Notes: a model not told the origin generated them from the sequence alone. A stretch of 64,000 nt of DNA from a bacterium SCSIO 12827 (GCA_024397995.1 CP073746.1:2849501-2913500), one strand, 5' to 3'. Positions 36,880-45,964 are shown, counted from the stretch's first letter. Numbers and translations: made by a program.

Positions 36880-37599
36880 TCAGCGCACGGAAAAAAGATA
36901 GCGGCGGACGGTTTCGAAAGGGGCGCCGGGGGCCGGCTCACGGAACAGAGCGACGCCGCCCACGGCAAGCGGAGCAACCAGGGATTCCGCGAACAGATCT
37001 TCCAGCAACGGCCGATAGCGGGCCGCCGCCGCGTCCGTGAGGCGTCCTGTCAAGGTCAAGTGAAAGCGGAATTCCTCCAGGACGAAGGGATAGCCCCAGG
37101 TTTCCAGCAAAGCATCCTGCCGGGGCGTGAGCCCCTGCGCCCGCCGCCGAGACAGATTTTCCATGTCCAAAGGGCGCCGGAACGGCTCAAACGTCCGCAG
37201 GCAATCAGCGGCCAGAACCTCCAGGTCAACCGCAGGCGCCGAAGGGCAGAGTGCGAGAAAGCCGCCGAGGCACGTGACCGACAACGTTGCCGATTGAAAG
37301 GCCGCGCGCCCGGCAGCGAAGCGCGCCAGTGCTGTATCCAGATCCGCGAGATCACGGCCCTCGGCCAGATGGAAGGGCGGCTTCAGGGTCGCATGGAAGC
37401 CATAGCGTCGGGGGTCGGCCGTCATAGCCGCCCAATCCGCCTCGGCAATGCCGGCCCCGGCCGCTTGCGGCGGCGGCAAGGGCGCATCGCCCGCGGTTCC
37501 ATCCGGATTCCGGCCGAGCCAACGACAGCCCGTCTGCCAAAGCGCCGTATCCTGGTCTGGCACGAAATAGACGGCATACCGTTCCAAGGGCTGGGTCAC
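36880..37599 (-). CDS. 2H-phosphoesterase-like phosphonate-operon protein (DUF1045)
   Basis: A 239-residue protein of the DUF1045 family found in phn operons. Two H-x-T motifs are visible, H69-A-T71 in YGFHATLKPP and H180-L-T182 in FRFHLTLTG, the defining catalytic pair of 2H phosphoesterases, which act on cyclic phosphates. The C-P lyase pathway makes a ribosyl 1,2-cyclic phosphate that PhnP opens in E. coli, and no phnP is seen here. I choose the GTG at 37599, 5 nt after GGAG. A GTG at 37620, just after the phnL stop, is the alternative. Confidence 0.82.
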   Translation of the reverse strand: MTQPLERYAVYFVPDQDTALWQTGCRWLGRNPDGTAGDAPLPPPQAAGAGIAEADWAAMTADPRRYGFHATLKPPFHLAEGRDLADLDTALARFAAGRAAFQSATLSVTCLGGFLALCPSAPAVDLEVLAADCLRTFEPFRRPLDMENLSRRRAQGLTPRQDALLETWGYPFVLEEFRFHLTLTGRLTDAAAARYRPLLEDLFAESLVAPLAVGGVALFREPAPGAPFETVRRYLFSVR

Positions 37600-37620
37600 G
37601 CGATCTCCGGCACCGGGCAC

Positions 37621-38322
37621 CTAGTCCGCCGCCCCGGGGGGGGCCAGGTCAAGAACGCGGGTCGCCACGGCGTCCCGCATCTGGGCGTCATGGAAAATGC
37701 CGACAACCGCAGCTCCACGTGCCGCCGCCTGCCGGATCACGTCGATCACCACGTCCCGGTTGGCCTTGTCGAGAGAGGCCGTCGGCTCGTCCACCAGCAG
37801 GATCGGATAGTCGACGATGAAGCCACGGGCCAGATTGACGCGCTGCTGCTCGCCGCCGGAAAACGTCGCCGGCGCCAGGTGCCACAGGCGTTCGGGGATG
37901 TTGAAACGGGTCAGCATCTCGCCCGCCGCCCGCTCCGCCGCCGCCGCGTCGACCCCTTGGACGCGCAGCGGCTCGGCCACCACCTGCAGGGCAGGTACGC
38001 GGGGAATGACGCGGAGAAACTGGCTGACGTAACCCATGGTGCGGCGGCGCAGGTCGAGAATTTCATGCGGTAGAGCGCGGGCGACATCGGTGACCCGTCC
38101 CTCGTGGCGGACCAAGATACGCCCCTGAGGACAAAGATAATTGCCATAGATCAGTCGGATCAGCGAACTTTTCCCCGTGCCCGACGGGCCGTGCAGGGCC
38201 AGGCATTCACCGGCGAAGACCTCCAGGTCGATGTCCCGGAACACGGGCAACTCAACCCCGCCCTGGTTGTGCAGAACGAAGGACTTGGACAGGCCCTCAA
38301 TGCGGATCAACGGCGCGCTCAT
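37621..38322 (-). CDS. phnL: PhnL, ABC-type ATPase subunit of the C-P lyase system
   Basis: A 233-residue ABC ATPase with Walker A ALHGPSGTGKSSLIRLIYGNY, signature FSGGEQQRVNLARGF and Walker B ILLVDEPTASLDKANR. The YGNYLCPQGRILV stretch after Walker A is PhnL-like. PhnL associates with the C-P lyase core rather than with a membrane transporter. The start overlaps the phnK stop as ATGA (38319-38322). Confidence 0.93.
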   Translation of the reverse strand: MSAPLIRIEGLSKSFVLHNQGGVELPVFRDIDLEVFAGECLALHGPSGTGKSSLIRLIYGNYLCPQGRILVRHEGRVTDVARALPHEILDLRRRTMGYVSQFLRVIPRVPALQVVAEPLRVQGVDAAAAERAAGEMLTRFNIPERLWHLAPATFSGGEQQRVNLARGFIVDYPILLVDEPTASLDKANRDVVIDVIRQAAARGAAVVGIFHDAQMRDAVATRVLDLAPPGAAD

Positions 38323-39113
38323 GTCTGCAGCACCGAGGAAACCAGAAGCTGGGTATAGGCGTGCTGCGGATCATCCAGAACCTGATCGGTCAGCCCCTGC
38401 TCCACCACCTCGCCCCGGCGCATGACCATCAGGCGGTGCGACAACAGGCGCGCCACGGCGAGATCATGCGTGACGATCACGGCGGACAAGCCCAGATCGT
38501 TGGTCAAACCACGCAGCAGGTCGAGCAGCCGCGCCTGCACCGATACGTCGAGCCCCCCCGTGGGTTCGTCCATGAACACCAGACGCGGCCCCGACACCAG
38601 ATTGCGCGCGATCTGCACGCGCTGTTGCATCCCGCCGGAAAACTGCGACGGCAGATCGTCGATGCGCTCCAAATCCATTTCCACCCGGCCGAGCCAATCC
38701 GTGACCTGGTCACGAATGGCACCGTAATGGCGCGCGCCCACGGCCATCAGGCGTTCGCCCACGTTGGCCCCGGCGCTGACCCCCATGCGCAAACCGTCGC
38801 GCGGGTTCTGATGCACGAAGCCCCAGTCCGTGCGCATCAGCATGCGGCGTTCGGCCTCGGTCAGGGCATAGACATCCGCCTGATCCCCCGTTCGCAGGCG
38901 GTATGTCAGCTTGCCCGACGACGGCATCACCTGCGCCGACAGGCAGTTCAGCAAGGTCGTCTTGCCGGACCCGCTTTCACCGACCACGCCCAAGACCTCG
39001 CCCGGCCACAGATCGAAATCTATATCGCGGCAACCGATGCGCGCCCCATAGGAATGGGTGATCCCGCGTGCGCTGAGAAGCGGGGCGTCCTGAGGGGCGG
39101 CGCCGGCCATCAT
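38319..39113 (-). CDS. phnK: PhnK, ABC-type ATPase of the C-P lyase complex
   Basis: A 264-residue ABC protein with Walker A GVVGESGSGKTTLLNCLS, HQNPRDGLRMGVSAGANVGERLM as in PhnK, signature FSGGMQQRVQIARN and Walker B LVFMDEPTGGLDVSV. In E. coli PhnK binds the PhnGHIJ core. Tandem ATGs at 39113 and 39110 overlap the phnJ stop; the first is chosen. A longer in-frame start inside phnJ is improbable. Confidence 0.93.
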   Translation of the reverse strand: MMAGAAPQDAPLLSARGITHSYGARIGCRDIDFDLWPGEVLGVVGESGSGKTTLLNCLSAQVMPSSGKLTYRLRTGDQADVYALTEAERRMLMRTDWGFVHQNPRDGLRMGVSAGANVGERLMAVGARHYGAIRDQVTDWLGRVEMDLERIDDLPSQFSGGMQQRVQIARNLVSGPRLVFMDEPTGGLDVSVQARLLDLLRGLTNDLGLSAVIVTHDLAVARLLSHRLMVMRRGEVVEQGLTDQVLDDPQHAYTQLLVSSVLQT

Positions 39114-39994
39114 TCGCCGTCTCCCCGGTGGCCATCGGCGACACGGCGACCGCAGTGGTCCGTGTCGGAACAGACGAACATGGACCCGCCGTGGTCGTCG
39201 GTGATGACCTCGTCGAGGAAACTGTCCTCGGCGCCGCAGATGGCGCAGCGGGCCGCCCATTTTTGGGCCTCGAAGGGGTGATCCTCGAAATCCAGGCTTT
39301 CGACCCGGGTATATGGCGGGATGGCATAGATGCGCTTTTCCCGCCCGGCGCCGAACAACTGCAGGGCCGCCATTCCGTGCATCTTGGGATTGTCGAACTT
39401 GGGGATCGGCGACGGCGCCGTCAGGTAACGGCCGTTGACCAGAACCGGATAGTCGTAGGACGTCTCGATATGGCCATAGGTGGCGATGTCCTCGTAGAGC
39501 TTCACATGCATGACACCGTAATCGGCAAGGCCATGCATCGTGCGGGTTTCGGCTTCGCGCGGCTCAAGCCAGCGCAAGGGTTCCGGGATCGGCACCTGAT
39601 AGACGATGATCTGGTCGTCCTTAAGCACCGTTTCGGGGATGCGGTGGCGGGTCTGAATGATCGTCGCCGCTTCCGTTGCCTCGGTCGTGGCGACCCCGGC
39701 GGTGCGCGCGAAGAAGCGGCGGATGGACACCGCGTTGGTCGTATCATCCGCCCCCTGGTCGATCACCTTGAGCACATCCGCAAGGCCGATGATCGAAGCC
39801 GTGACCTGGATGCCGCCGGTTCCCCAGCCGTAGGGCAGCGGCATTTCCCGCGACCCGAAGGGCACCTGATGGCCCGGAATCGCGACGGCCTTGAGGATCG
39901 CCCGGCGGATCATGCGTTTGGTCTGTTCGTCCAGATAGGCGAAGTTGTAACCGCCGTCCGTCATTCCCGATGCCTGGTCCGATGCCTGAGTCAT
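39110..39994 (-). CDS. phnJ: PhnJ, carbon-phosphorus lyase (radical SAM)
   Basis: A 294-residue catalytic subunit that cleaves the C-P bond of 5-phosphoribosyl-1-phosphonates. The iron-sulfur ligands match E. coli spacing exactly: C250-X2-C253-X21-C275-X5-C281 (CAIC...CSDTDHC). G41 in AVAIPGHQVPFG corresponds to the glycyl-radical Gly32 of E. coli PhnJ. Sequence from YNFAYLDEQTKRMIRRAILK onward is very close to the family. It overlaps the phnI stop by ATGA at 39991-39994. Confidence 0.97.
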   Translation of the reverse strand: MTQASDQASGMTDGGYNFAYLDEQTKRMIRRAILKAVAIPGHQVPFGSREMPLPYGWGTGGIQVTASIIGLADVLKVIDQGADDTTNAVSIRRFFARTAGVATTEATEAATIIQTRHRIPETVLKDDQIIVYQVPIPEPLRWLEPREAETRTMHGLADYGVMHVKLYEDIATYGHIETSYDYPVLVNGRYLTAPSPIPKFDNPKMHGMAALQLFGAGREKRIYAIPPYTRVESLDFEDHPFEAQKWAARCAICGAEDSFLDEVITDDHGGSMFVCSDTDHCGRRVADGHRGDGE

Positions 39995-41088
39995 TTGGCG
40001 GCCTCGCTTCGCCGGGCGGCCGCCTCGCGCCTGAGGGCGCGGACCAGAACGAGTTCGCTTTGGAAATCCACGTAATGGGGCAATTTCAGGTGCTGCACGA
40101 AGCCCTGAGCCTCGACGTTGTCGGAATGGTAGAGCACGAATTCCTCGTCCTGGGCCGGGGCCTCGATCTCCTCGCCCAGTTCGCGGGCGCGCAGGCTGCG
40201 GTCGACCAGGGCCATGGACATGGCCTTGCGTTCCGAACGCCCGAACACCAAGCCATAGCCCCGGGTGAACTGGGGCGGCTCCGTCGCCGAGCCTGCGAAC
40301 TGGTTGATCATCTGACATTCGGTGACGGTGATGTCGCCGATCTCGATGGCAAAGCCCAGTTCCTCGGGCACGATCTCGACGGCGACCTCGCCCATGCGGA
40401 TTTCCCCGGCGAAGGGATGACTGCGGCCGTAGCCGCGCTGCGTCGAATAACCCAGCGCCAGCAGAAAGCCCTCGTCGGCGCGGGCCAGGTTCTGCAGGCG
40501 CAGGTCACGCCCGGCGGGAAAGGACAGCGGCTCACGGGTCAGGTCCGCGACCTTGCCGTCCGCATCCGCATCGCCCGCCTCCGGCTCGATCAGATCCTGA
40601 TGGGCCAGAATATCCGTGACCCGGGGCATGGCATCGGCCATCACCGCCGGATCGCCCTCGGGCGCGGGCGGTACCGGTGCTCCCGCCGCCAGGGCGAAGT
40701 CGAGCAAGCGATGAGTGTAATCATAGGTCGGGCCCAGCACCTGTCCGCCCGGCAGATCCTTGAACGTCGCCGAGATACGCCGGCGGATCGTCATCGCCGC
40801 CGTGTCGACGGGCGTGGAGACGGCCAAGCGCGGCAAGGTCGTACGGAAGGCGCGCAGCAGGAACACGGCCTCGACCAGATCGCCCTGGGCCTGCTTGATC
40901 GCGAGTGCCGCCAGATCGGGATCGTAGAGCGAGCCCTCGCCCATCACCCGGTCGACGGCGAGCGACATCTGTTGCTTGATCTGATCGAGCGTCAGTTCCG
41001 GTACACCGGCATCACCGCGCCGTTCCTCGGCCAGCAGCGCATGGGCGTTGTCGATGGCCTTTTCCCCACCCTTGACCGCGACGTACAT
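39991..41088 (-). CDS. phnI: PhnI, C-P lyase core subunit (phosphonate ribosylation)
   Basis: A 365-residue subunit that, with PhnG, PhnH and PhnL, displaces adenine from ATP by phosphonate. It begins MYVAVKGGEKAIDNAHALL and contains LGYSTQRGYGRSHPFAGEIRMG and the C-terminal LPHYVDFQSELVLVRALR, all characteristic of PhnI. It starts 4 nt after the phnH stop in the compact phnGHIJKL operon. Confidence 0.95.
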   Translation of the reverse strand: MYVAVKGGEKAIDNAHALLAEERRGDAGVPELTLDQIKQQMSLAVDRVMGEGSLYDPDLAALAIKQAQGDLVEAVFLLRAFRTTLPRLAVSTPVDTAAMTIRRRISATFKDLPGGQVLGPTYDYTHRLLDFALAAGAPVPPAPEGDPAVMADAMPRVTDILAHQDLIEPEAGDADADGKVADLTREPLSFPAGRDLRLQNLARADEGFLLALGYSTQRGYGRSHPFAGEIRMGEVAVEIVPEELGFAIEIGDITVTECQMINQFAGSATEPPQFTRGYGLVFGRSERKAMSMALVDRSLRARELGEEIEAPAQDEEFVLYHSDNVEAQGFVQHLKLPHYVDFQSELVLVRALRREAAARRSEAAK

Positions 41089-41092
41089 GGCG

Positions 41093-41722
41093 TCAGCCCT
41101 CCACCCGCGTCGTGCGCGGCAGGGCGGCGATGCGCCGGCCGGCGCAGAGGATCAGGTCAATGCCGCGGGGAAAGCGGTCCGCGTTGCGCGCAAGGTCATC
41201 GACGATCCCACCTGGTAAGCCCGCGACACGGAGCCCCACGGCACCGTCGATGCCCGGGCCACTCAGCCGCCAGGCGCCCGCAGCATCGGGGGACGCCGCC
41301 GCCAGATCGGCAACCTGCACGATCAGGGTCGCCGAGCCTTCGGGGGCCTCGTCCGTGCCCTGATGGAACGTATCAATAGCGGGTAATATCCTGCCGTCGG
41401 CGATCAGGACGAAATCGGCCTGGGCCGGTCCCGCCGCGCGAGGAGCGCCCGTGTGAAAGGTCAGGAATGCCGTCGCCCCGTCCGCATCACGGCCGCCATC
41501 GTCAATCCACAGCGGCGTTTCGAAATCCAGAAGAGCAAGGCAGACCGCCGCCCCGGCTATGTTCAACGGGGCCGGCGGATCGATTTGGACCGCCGTTTCC
41601 CGCACCTCGCCCGGCCGTGACATCGCGCGCAGGACATCGCGGAACACGCCCTGCGAATCATGTACCGGGTCATGGAACCCCGCAGCCAGACCACCCGCCA
41701 TTGAACCCGTCGAAGTGGTCAT
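41093..41722 (-). CDS. phnH: PhnH, C-P lyase core subunit
   Basis: A 209-residue subunit with the PhnH N-terminal pattern GFHDPVHDSQGVFRDVLRAMSRPGEV and a C-terminal NADRFPRGIDLILCAGRRIAALPRTTRVE. PhnH dimerises and pairs with PhnJ in the C-P lyase core. The ATG overlaps the phnG stop as ATGA at 41719-41722. Confidence 0.94.
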   Translation of the reverse strand: MTTSTGSMAGGLAAGFHDPVHDSQGVFRDVLRAMSRPGEVRETAVQIDPPAPLNIAGAAVCLALLDFETPLWIDDGGRDADGATAFLTFHTGAPRAAGPAQADFVLIADGRILPAIDTFHQGTDEAPEGSATLIVQVADLAAASPDAAGAWRLSGPGIDGAVGLRVAGLPGGIVDDLARNADRFPRGIDLILCAGRRIAALPRTTRVEG

Positions 41723-42237
41723 TCGGAATCCGCCGATTGTTCACGGACCAGGGTGAAGAACTCAACCTTGGTCGCCGCCGTCTTGGCGGCAGTCCGCGCC
41801 CGTGCCATGGCGCGCGATGCCCGCAACGGCGCGATGACGCACGCCATCACCCGGTCCGCCCAGGTACCGGTCTGCAACAGCGCGTCGAACAGGGCCGCCA
41901 ATTCCGCGTGGCGCGCTGAGCGGCCGGCGACATAACCGTGCCCGACGGTTCCGTCCGCCAGTCCCACGGAGCAACGGGTCACCGTCATTTCACCAAGGTT
42001 GAAGGCCTGACCATCACCGCCGGCGCGTCCCCGCACCATCGCCAGGCCCTGTTGCGGCGAACGCAAGACGTCGTATGCCATGGTCGACTGATCCGAGGCC
42101 GACAGATCGGACACCAACGCCCGCCAAGCGGCCTCCAACTCGGCTTCGGATGCGCGCGCCAGCAGGCCCATCCATTCCGCGCGGTCATCGGAACCGGCCG
42201 CCCCACCGGGAGCCTGGGAATTGGAAAAATGGGCCAT
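41719..42237 (-). CDS. phnG: PhnG, C-P lyase core subunit
   Basis: A 172-residue first gene of the C-P lyase operon. RAEWMGLLARASEAELEAAW and the C-terminal AAKTAATKVEFFTLVREQ match PhnG; VTRCSVGLADGTVGHGYVAGRSARHAELAALFDALLQ is the conserved middle. The ATG at 42237 is preferred. A TTG at 42309 would add 24 residues but lies inside the putative PhnF operator. A Pho box lies about 150 bp upstream. Confidence 0.92.
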   Translation of the reverse strand: MAHFSNSQAPGGAAGSDDRAEWMGLLARASEAELEAAWRALVSDLSASDQSTMAYDVLRSPQQGLAMVRGRAGGDGQAFNLGEMTVTRCSVGLADGTVGHGYVAGRSARHAELAALFDALLQTGTWADRVMACVIAPLRASRAMARARTAAKTAATKVEFFTLVREQSADSE

Positions 42238-42302
42238 TTTCGCTCGAATCTCCGCCAGCCTTAATCCATCGCAAAGTCCCGCGCTGGCCTTTGCGATATG
42301 AA

Positions 42303-42333
42303 TAGACAAACTGGATATTTGTCTAGACGTCTA
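42303..42333. promoter_or_regulatory. Overlapping palindromes, candidate PhnF operator
   Basis: TAGACAAA (42303-42310) and its complement TTTGTCTA (42318-42325) form an inverted repeat with a 7-bp spacer. Overlapping its right end is the perfect palindrome TAGACGTCTA (42324-42333). The site lies between divergent phnG and phnF. HutC/PhnF-type GntR regulators bind short palindromes of this kind, so PhnF is the likely ligand; that is inference. Confidence 0.5.
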
Positions 42334-42382
42334 TTTCTTTCGTGATAATATGGCCTGACGTACCCAGCAAGTAAATCGACAA

Positions 42383-42403
42383 GTCATGACGATTCAATGA
42401 CAC
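42383..42403 (-). promoter_or_regulatory. Pho box upstream of phnG
   Basis: On the minus strand GTCAT occurs at 42401-42397 and at 42390-42386, an 11-bp period, with a weaker third copy (TCGAT) one period on. This fits the CTGTCAT-N4-CTGTCAT PhoB site in spacing and core. It lies about 150 bp before the phnG ATG and 42 bp before phnF on the other strand. Confidence 0.65.
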
Positions 42404-42444
42404 GGTCGGGAACGCATCATCATGGGATGGAATGAGGTCAAGTC

Positions 42445-43182
42445 ATGGACCCAACGAGAGTGAAACGCGGATCGGGTGTATCCCTGTGGCGCCAAATCGA
42501 GGAACAGATTTCCGACGACATCGCCAGTGGTATGATCGCGCCTGGGTCCCGCCTGCCGACGGAACACGACCTGGCCGAACGCTTCAACGTCAACCGCCAT
42601 ACCGTGCGCCGCGCCATGAAGGCGCTGGAGCAGGAAGGATTGATCCGCATCGAACAAGGCCGCGGCACCTTCGTCCATGAACATGTCATTGACTACCCCG
42701 TGCGCCGCCGCACCCGGTTCACGGAAAACATCATGGCCCAGCGCCGCCAGCCCGGCGGCTGGGTTCTGTTGAGCGAACGGGTCAAGGCCACGGCCGACGT
42801 CGCCGAAGCTCTTGATCTTGCGGAAGAGGCGCAAGTATCCCTGATACGCACAATCGGCGAGGCCGACGGACGGCCGATCAGCGTCGCCGACCATTACTTC
42901 TGCGCCGCACGCTTCCCCAGCATGATCGAAGCGTTCGAGGAATCACGGTCGATCTCCAAGGCTCTTGCTCAGTTCGGTGTCACCGACTTCTTCCGCAAGA
43001 TCACCCGCGTCACAACCCGCATGCCCGATGCCGATGAAGTCCAGCTTCTCAGTCAGCCGCCCAACCGGCCGGTGCTGGTCGCCGAAAGCATCAACGTGGA
43101 CACGGACGGCAAGCCCATCGAATACGGCCTGACCCGGTTCGCCGGTGACCGCGTACAACTGCTGTTCGAACCCTCGACCTGA
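42445..43182 (+). CDS. phnF: PhnF, GntR/HutC-family repressor of phosphonate genes
   Basis: A 245-residue regulator. The winged helix is at about 12-80 (GVSLWRQIEEQISDDIASGMIAPGSRLPTEHDLAERFNVNRHTVRRAMKALEQEGL). A UTRA ligand domain follows, ending ESINVDTDGKPIEYGLTRFAGDRVQL. In phn loci this protein is PhnF. The ATG at 42445 is 7 nt after GAGG. It is divergent from phnG, sharing a 200-bp region with a palindromic operator and a Pho box. Confidence 0.92.
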   Translation: MDPTRVKRGSGVSLWRQIEEQISDDIASGMIAPGSRLPTEHDLAERFNVNRHTVRRAMKALEQEGLIRIEQGRGTFVHEHVIDYPVRRRTRFTENIMAQRRQPGGWVLLSERVKATADVAEALDLAEEAQVSLIRTIGEADGRPISVADHYFCAARFPSMIEAFEESRSISKALAQFGVTDFFRKITRVTTRMPDADEVQLLSQPPNRPVLVAESINVDTDGKPIEYGLTRFAGDRVQLLFEPST

Positions 43183-43205
43183 CCCTTGCCCTCCGGGGCG
43201 GCGCT

Positions 43206-43232
43206 GTCATCCATACGTCATCCCAGGGTCAC
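43206..43232 (+). promoter_or_regulatory. Pho box upstream of phnM (three 11-bp repeats)
   Basis: GTCAT at 43206, GTCAT at 43217 and GTCAC at 43228 lie exactly 11 bp apart on the plus strand, 86-112 bp before the phnM ATG. Three in-phase repeats make this the most regular Pho box in the window. It implies phnM has its own phosphate-starvation promoter besides read-through from phnF. Confidence 0.7.
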
Positions 43233-43317
43233 CGTCTGGACACGCCCGGTCTCTAAGAGGATTGGAACGATACCGGTCGGCTTCCCCCAATGCCGCCGAT
43301 GAACAGAGGTGCGCGGG

Positions 43318-44487
43318 ATGATGAACATCGTGGTAAATAGTCGTTCAATGGTTTCGGAACTGATTTTCACCAATGCCACGGTGGTTACCCGCGAACGCGC
43401 CTTCACCGGCACGCTGCGGGTCGCCGACGGCGTGATCCGCGACGTCGATGACGGGCGCAGCGGCCTGCCCCATGCCATTGATTGCGAGGGCGACTTTCTG
43501 ATCCCCGGCCTGGTCGACATCCACACGGACAATCTGGAAAAGCACCTGGAACCGCGTCCCGGCGTGAAATGGCCGGGCCTAGCCGCATTTCAGGTGCACG
43601 ACCGCATGCTGGCCACCGCCGGCGTCACGACGGTCTTCGATTCCCTGGTCGTCGGCGATATGCACCTTGGCAAACCGGGCCGCCAGGGCGCTTTGGACCT
43701 GGCCAGGGACGTCCTCACGGCCTCGATCGACGATGACCTGATGAAGGCCGATCATCGCCTGCACATTCGTGCCGAGGTCGCGTCCGACACGGTGATGAAC
43801 GAACTGGCCAATATCATCGACCATCCCTTGGTCGCCCTGGTGTCGGTCATGGATCACACCCCAGGCCAGCGCCAATGGCGCGACCTGGACAAGTGGAAAA
43901 AGGTATACAGCCGCGTCTACACCGCGGCGGAACTGGACGCCCAGATCGACGGCCTGATCGAACGACAGAAGAATTACAGCGCCCAAAATCGCCAGGCGGT
44001 CATCGGGGAAGCACGCAAGCGCGGCATCCCCTTGGCCAGCCACGACGACACCACGGCCGAACACGTAGCCCAGGGGCACCAGGAAGGCATCCTGATTTCA
44101 GAATTTCCGACCACCCTGGACGCCGCTCGGGCCGCCCATGCCCACGGCATGAAAACGATCATGGGCAGCCCCAATATCGTGAAAGGCGGATCGCACTCGG
44201 GCAACGTCGCCGCCGCGGACTTGGCCGAGGCCGGCCTGCTGGACGGTCTGGCGTCCGACTACGTGCCGATTTCCATGATCCATTCGGCCTTCATCCTGGT
44301 CGACAACCACGGGATCGCCCTGCCCGATGCCGTCGCCATGGTGACGGCCGAACCTGCCGCCATGGCAGGTCTGACCGACCGCGGCGAAATCACCCCCGGC
44401 AAGTCCGCCGATCTTGTTCGCGTGAAGTCCTACCAAGATCTGCCGACGATCATGGGGGTATGGCGGCGCGGCCGCCAAATTGCCTAA
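43318..44487 (+). CDS. phnM: PhnM, alpha-D-ribose 1-methylphosphonate 5-triphosphate diphosphatase
   Basis: A 389-residue amidohydrolase-fold enzyme that removes pyrophosphate after phosphonate ribosylation. The metal motif is PGLVDIHTDNLEKHLEPRPGVKW; SVMDHTPGQRQWRDLDKW, LASHDDTTAEHV and PNIVKGGSHSGNVAAADLAEAGLLDGLASDY follow E. coli PhnM closely. The ATG at 43318 is 8 nt after AGAGG; ATGs at 43321 and 43348 are possible but less well placed. It is downstream of phnF, with its own Pho box. Confidence 0.95.
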   Translation: MMNIVVNSRSMVSELIFTNATVVTRERAFTGTLRVADGVIRDVDDGRSGLPHAIDCEGDFLIPGLVDIHTDNLEKHLEPRPGVKWPGLAAFQVHDRMLATAGVTTVFDSLVVGDMHLGKPGRQGALDLARDVLTASIDDDLMKADHRLHIRAEVASDTVMNELANIIDHPLVALVSVMDHTPGQRQWRDLDKWKKVYSRVYTAAELDAQIDGLIERQKNYSAQNRQAVIGEARKRGIPLASHDDTTAEHVAQGHQEGILISEFPTTLDAARAAHAHGMKTIMGSPNIVKGGSHSGNVAAADLAEAGLLDGLASDYVPISMIHSAFILVDNHGIALPDAVAMVTAEPAAMAGLTDRGEITPGKSADLVRVKSYQDLPTIMGVWRRGRQIA

Positions 44488-44567
44488 GCCGGCAATCCGT
44501 CAAGGATCAGCCGATACCCCCCACCCGGCTCCGGGCAGGTGGACATCAAGCAACCGATAATCCGCTT

Positions 44568-44900
44568 TTAAAGAAGGCTGGCCAGGTGATCGACGCGGCG
44601 GCGGAGGTTTTCCAGAACCTCGCCGACTTCGGCGGTTGCCCGCGCGGTCTGTGCCGACAGGTTCTTGACCTCGCCCGCAACGACGGCAAAGCCCTTGCCG
44701 GCATCGCCGGCACGGGCAGCCTCGATGGTCGCGTTCAGGGCCAGGAGGTTGGTCTGCTTGGCGATCGCATCAATCTGTTCGGCGACCTTTCCGACCTGGG
44801 CGATTTCCGTCTGAAGGCTGGAGATTTCGTCGCGAATTTCCGCGTTGCGGTCATCGCCAGTTACGGCCGTCCCAGCGGCGGTGGCAACTTCGGTGCTCAT
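44568..44900 (-). CDS. Stand-alone methyl-accepting chemotaxis signalling tip (110 aa)
   Basis: The protein consists almost wholly of the receptor hairpin: [40 protein letters not shown] is the highly conserved chemoreceptor tip that binds CheA and CheW. There is no membrane segment, sensory domain or HAMP domain, and the helices on each side are only about 35-40 residues. AGGA lies 7 nt before the ATG, so it appears to be expressed. It follows phnE by 168 bp on the same strand. It could be a decayed receptor remnant or a soluble adaptor tip. Confidence 0.8.
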   Translation of the reverse strand: MSTEVATAAGTAVTGDDRNAEIRDEISSLQTEIAQVGKVAEQIDAIAKQTNLLALNATIEAARAGDAGKGFAVVAGEVKNLSAQTARATAEVGEVLENLRRRVDHLASLL

Positions 44901-45068
44901 ACCTGCGTCCTACGCATTGTTGTTGTGTCCTCATTCGAATGTCCGCACGACCTCCGGTCGGGCAGCAGCCCCCCCAAGAGGCCCAGACAGGAACCGTAGC
45001 CGATTCGCACAAATCGGCCAAGCGGGTAATAAAGGAACGCTCACAAGGCGATCATCCGGCACCAAAAG

Positions 45069-45884
45069 TCAGGTATAGCGTTGACGCAGGATCCGGGAAA
45101 CGATGTCGAGCAAAGTCACTGTGCCGATGATGATGAGCATCACCGCCGCGGTTTCCGCATAATAAAACCCGCGGATGAATTCCCACAGCACCATGCCGAT
45201 GCCGCCGGCGCCGACAATGCCGATCACCGTTGCCGAGCGCAGGTTGCTTTCGAACCGGTAGAGCGAGAAAGAAATCCAAAGCGGCAGGACCTGCGGAATG
45301 ACGCCGAAGATGACCTCGTGAATGGCGTCGGCGCCGGTGGCGCGGATACCTTCGACCGGGTTGGGATCAATGGCTTCGACCGCTTCGGAAAACAGCTTGG
45401 CCAGCACGCCCGTGGTATGGACCCACAAGGCCAGGACGCCCGCGAACGGTCCCAGGCCCACGGCGACCACGAACAGCATGGCGAACACAAATTCGTTGAT
45501 GGCGCGGGCCGCGTCCATCAGCCGGCGTGTCGGCTGGTAAACCCACCAGGGCACCAAATTCTGGGACGACAGAATGCCCAAAGGCACCGAGCAGACAACT
45601 GCGAGCACCGTGCCCCAAATGGCGACCTGCACGGTGATCAGCATCTCGCGCAGCATGGTTGGCCATTCATAGAAATTCGGCGGAAAGAACCCGGAGGCGA
45701 ATTCGGCCATGTTGTCGGCGTATTCGACCAGGGCCAGAGGGTTCATCTCCGCCCCTTCCCAGGCCCAAGCCAGAATCGCCAGGACCACCACCCAGCCCAG
45801 CATGTTCACGGTCGACCGCTTGACGTCCCTTGCAGGCAACGTCAGCGGCTGGGCGGCGGCGCCGGTGTTGTCGATCACGGTCAT
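45069..45884 (-). CDS. phnE: PhnE, permease of the phosphonate ABC transporter
   Basis: A 271-residue inner-membrane permease with about six segments. The ABC permease loop region is [32 protein letters not shown], and [24 protein letters not shown] is PhnE-like. Only one phnE copy is present. It lies 80 bp downstream of phnD and belongs to the phnCDE transcription unit. Confidence 0.94.
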   Translation of the reverse strand: MTVIDNTGAAAQPLTLPARDVKRSTVNMLGWVVVLAILAWAWEGAEMNPLALVEYADNMAEFASGFFPPNFYEWPTMLREMLITVQVAIWGTVLAVVCSVPLGILSSQNLVPWWVYQPTRRLMDAARAINEFVFAMLFVVAVGLGPFAGVLALWVHTTGVLAKLFSEAVEAIDPNPVEGIRATGADAIHEVIFGVIPQVLPLWISFSLYRFESNLRSATVIGIVGAGGIGMVLWEFIRGFYYAETAAVMLIIIGTVTLLDIVSRILRQRYT

Positions 45885-45964
45885 GAAGCTTCCATTCTTG
45901 GAAAGTGCGGGGAATAAACGGACGCCGCGCCCAAAGCGGGCGCGGCGCCTTGGGAAGGCTAGGC

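Noticed and set aside
44514-44540. Inverted repeat between convergent phnM and the chemoreceptor tip as a bidirectional terminator
   Set aside because: A 5-bp CCACC/GGTGG stem with a poor inner match and no T-tract on either side.
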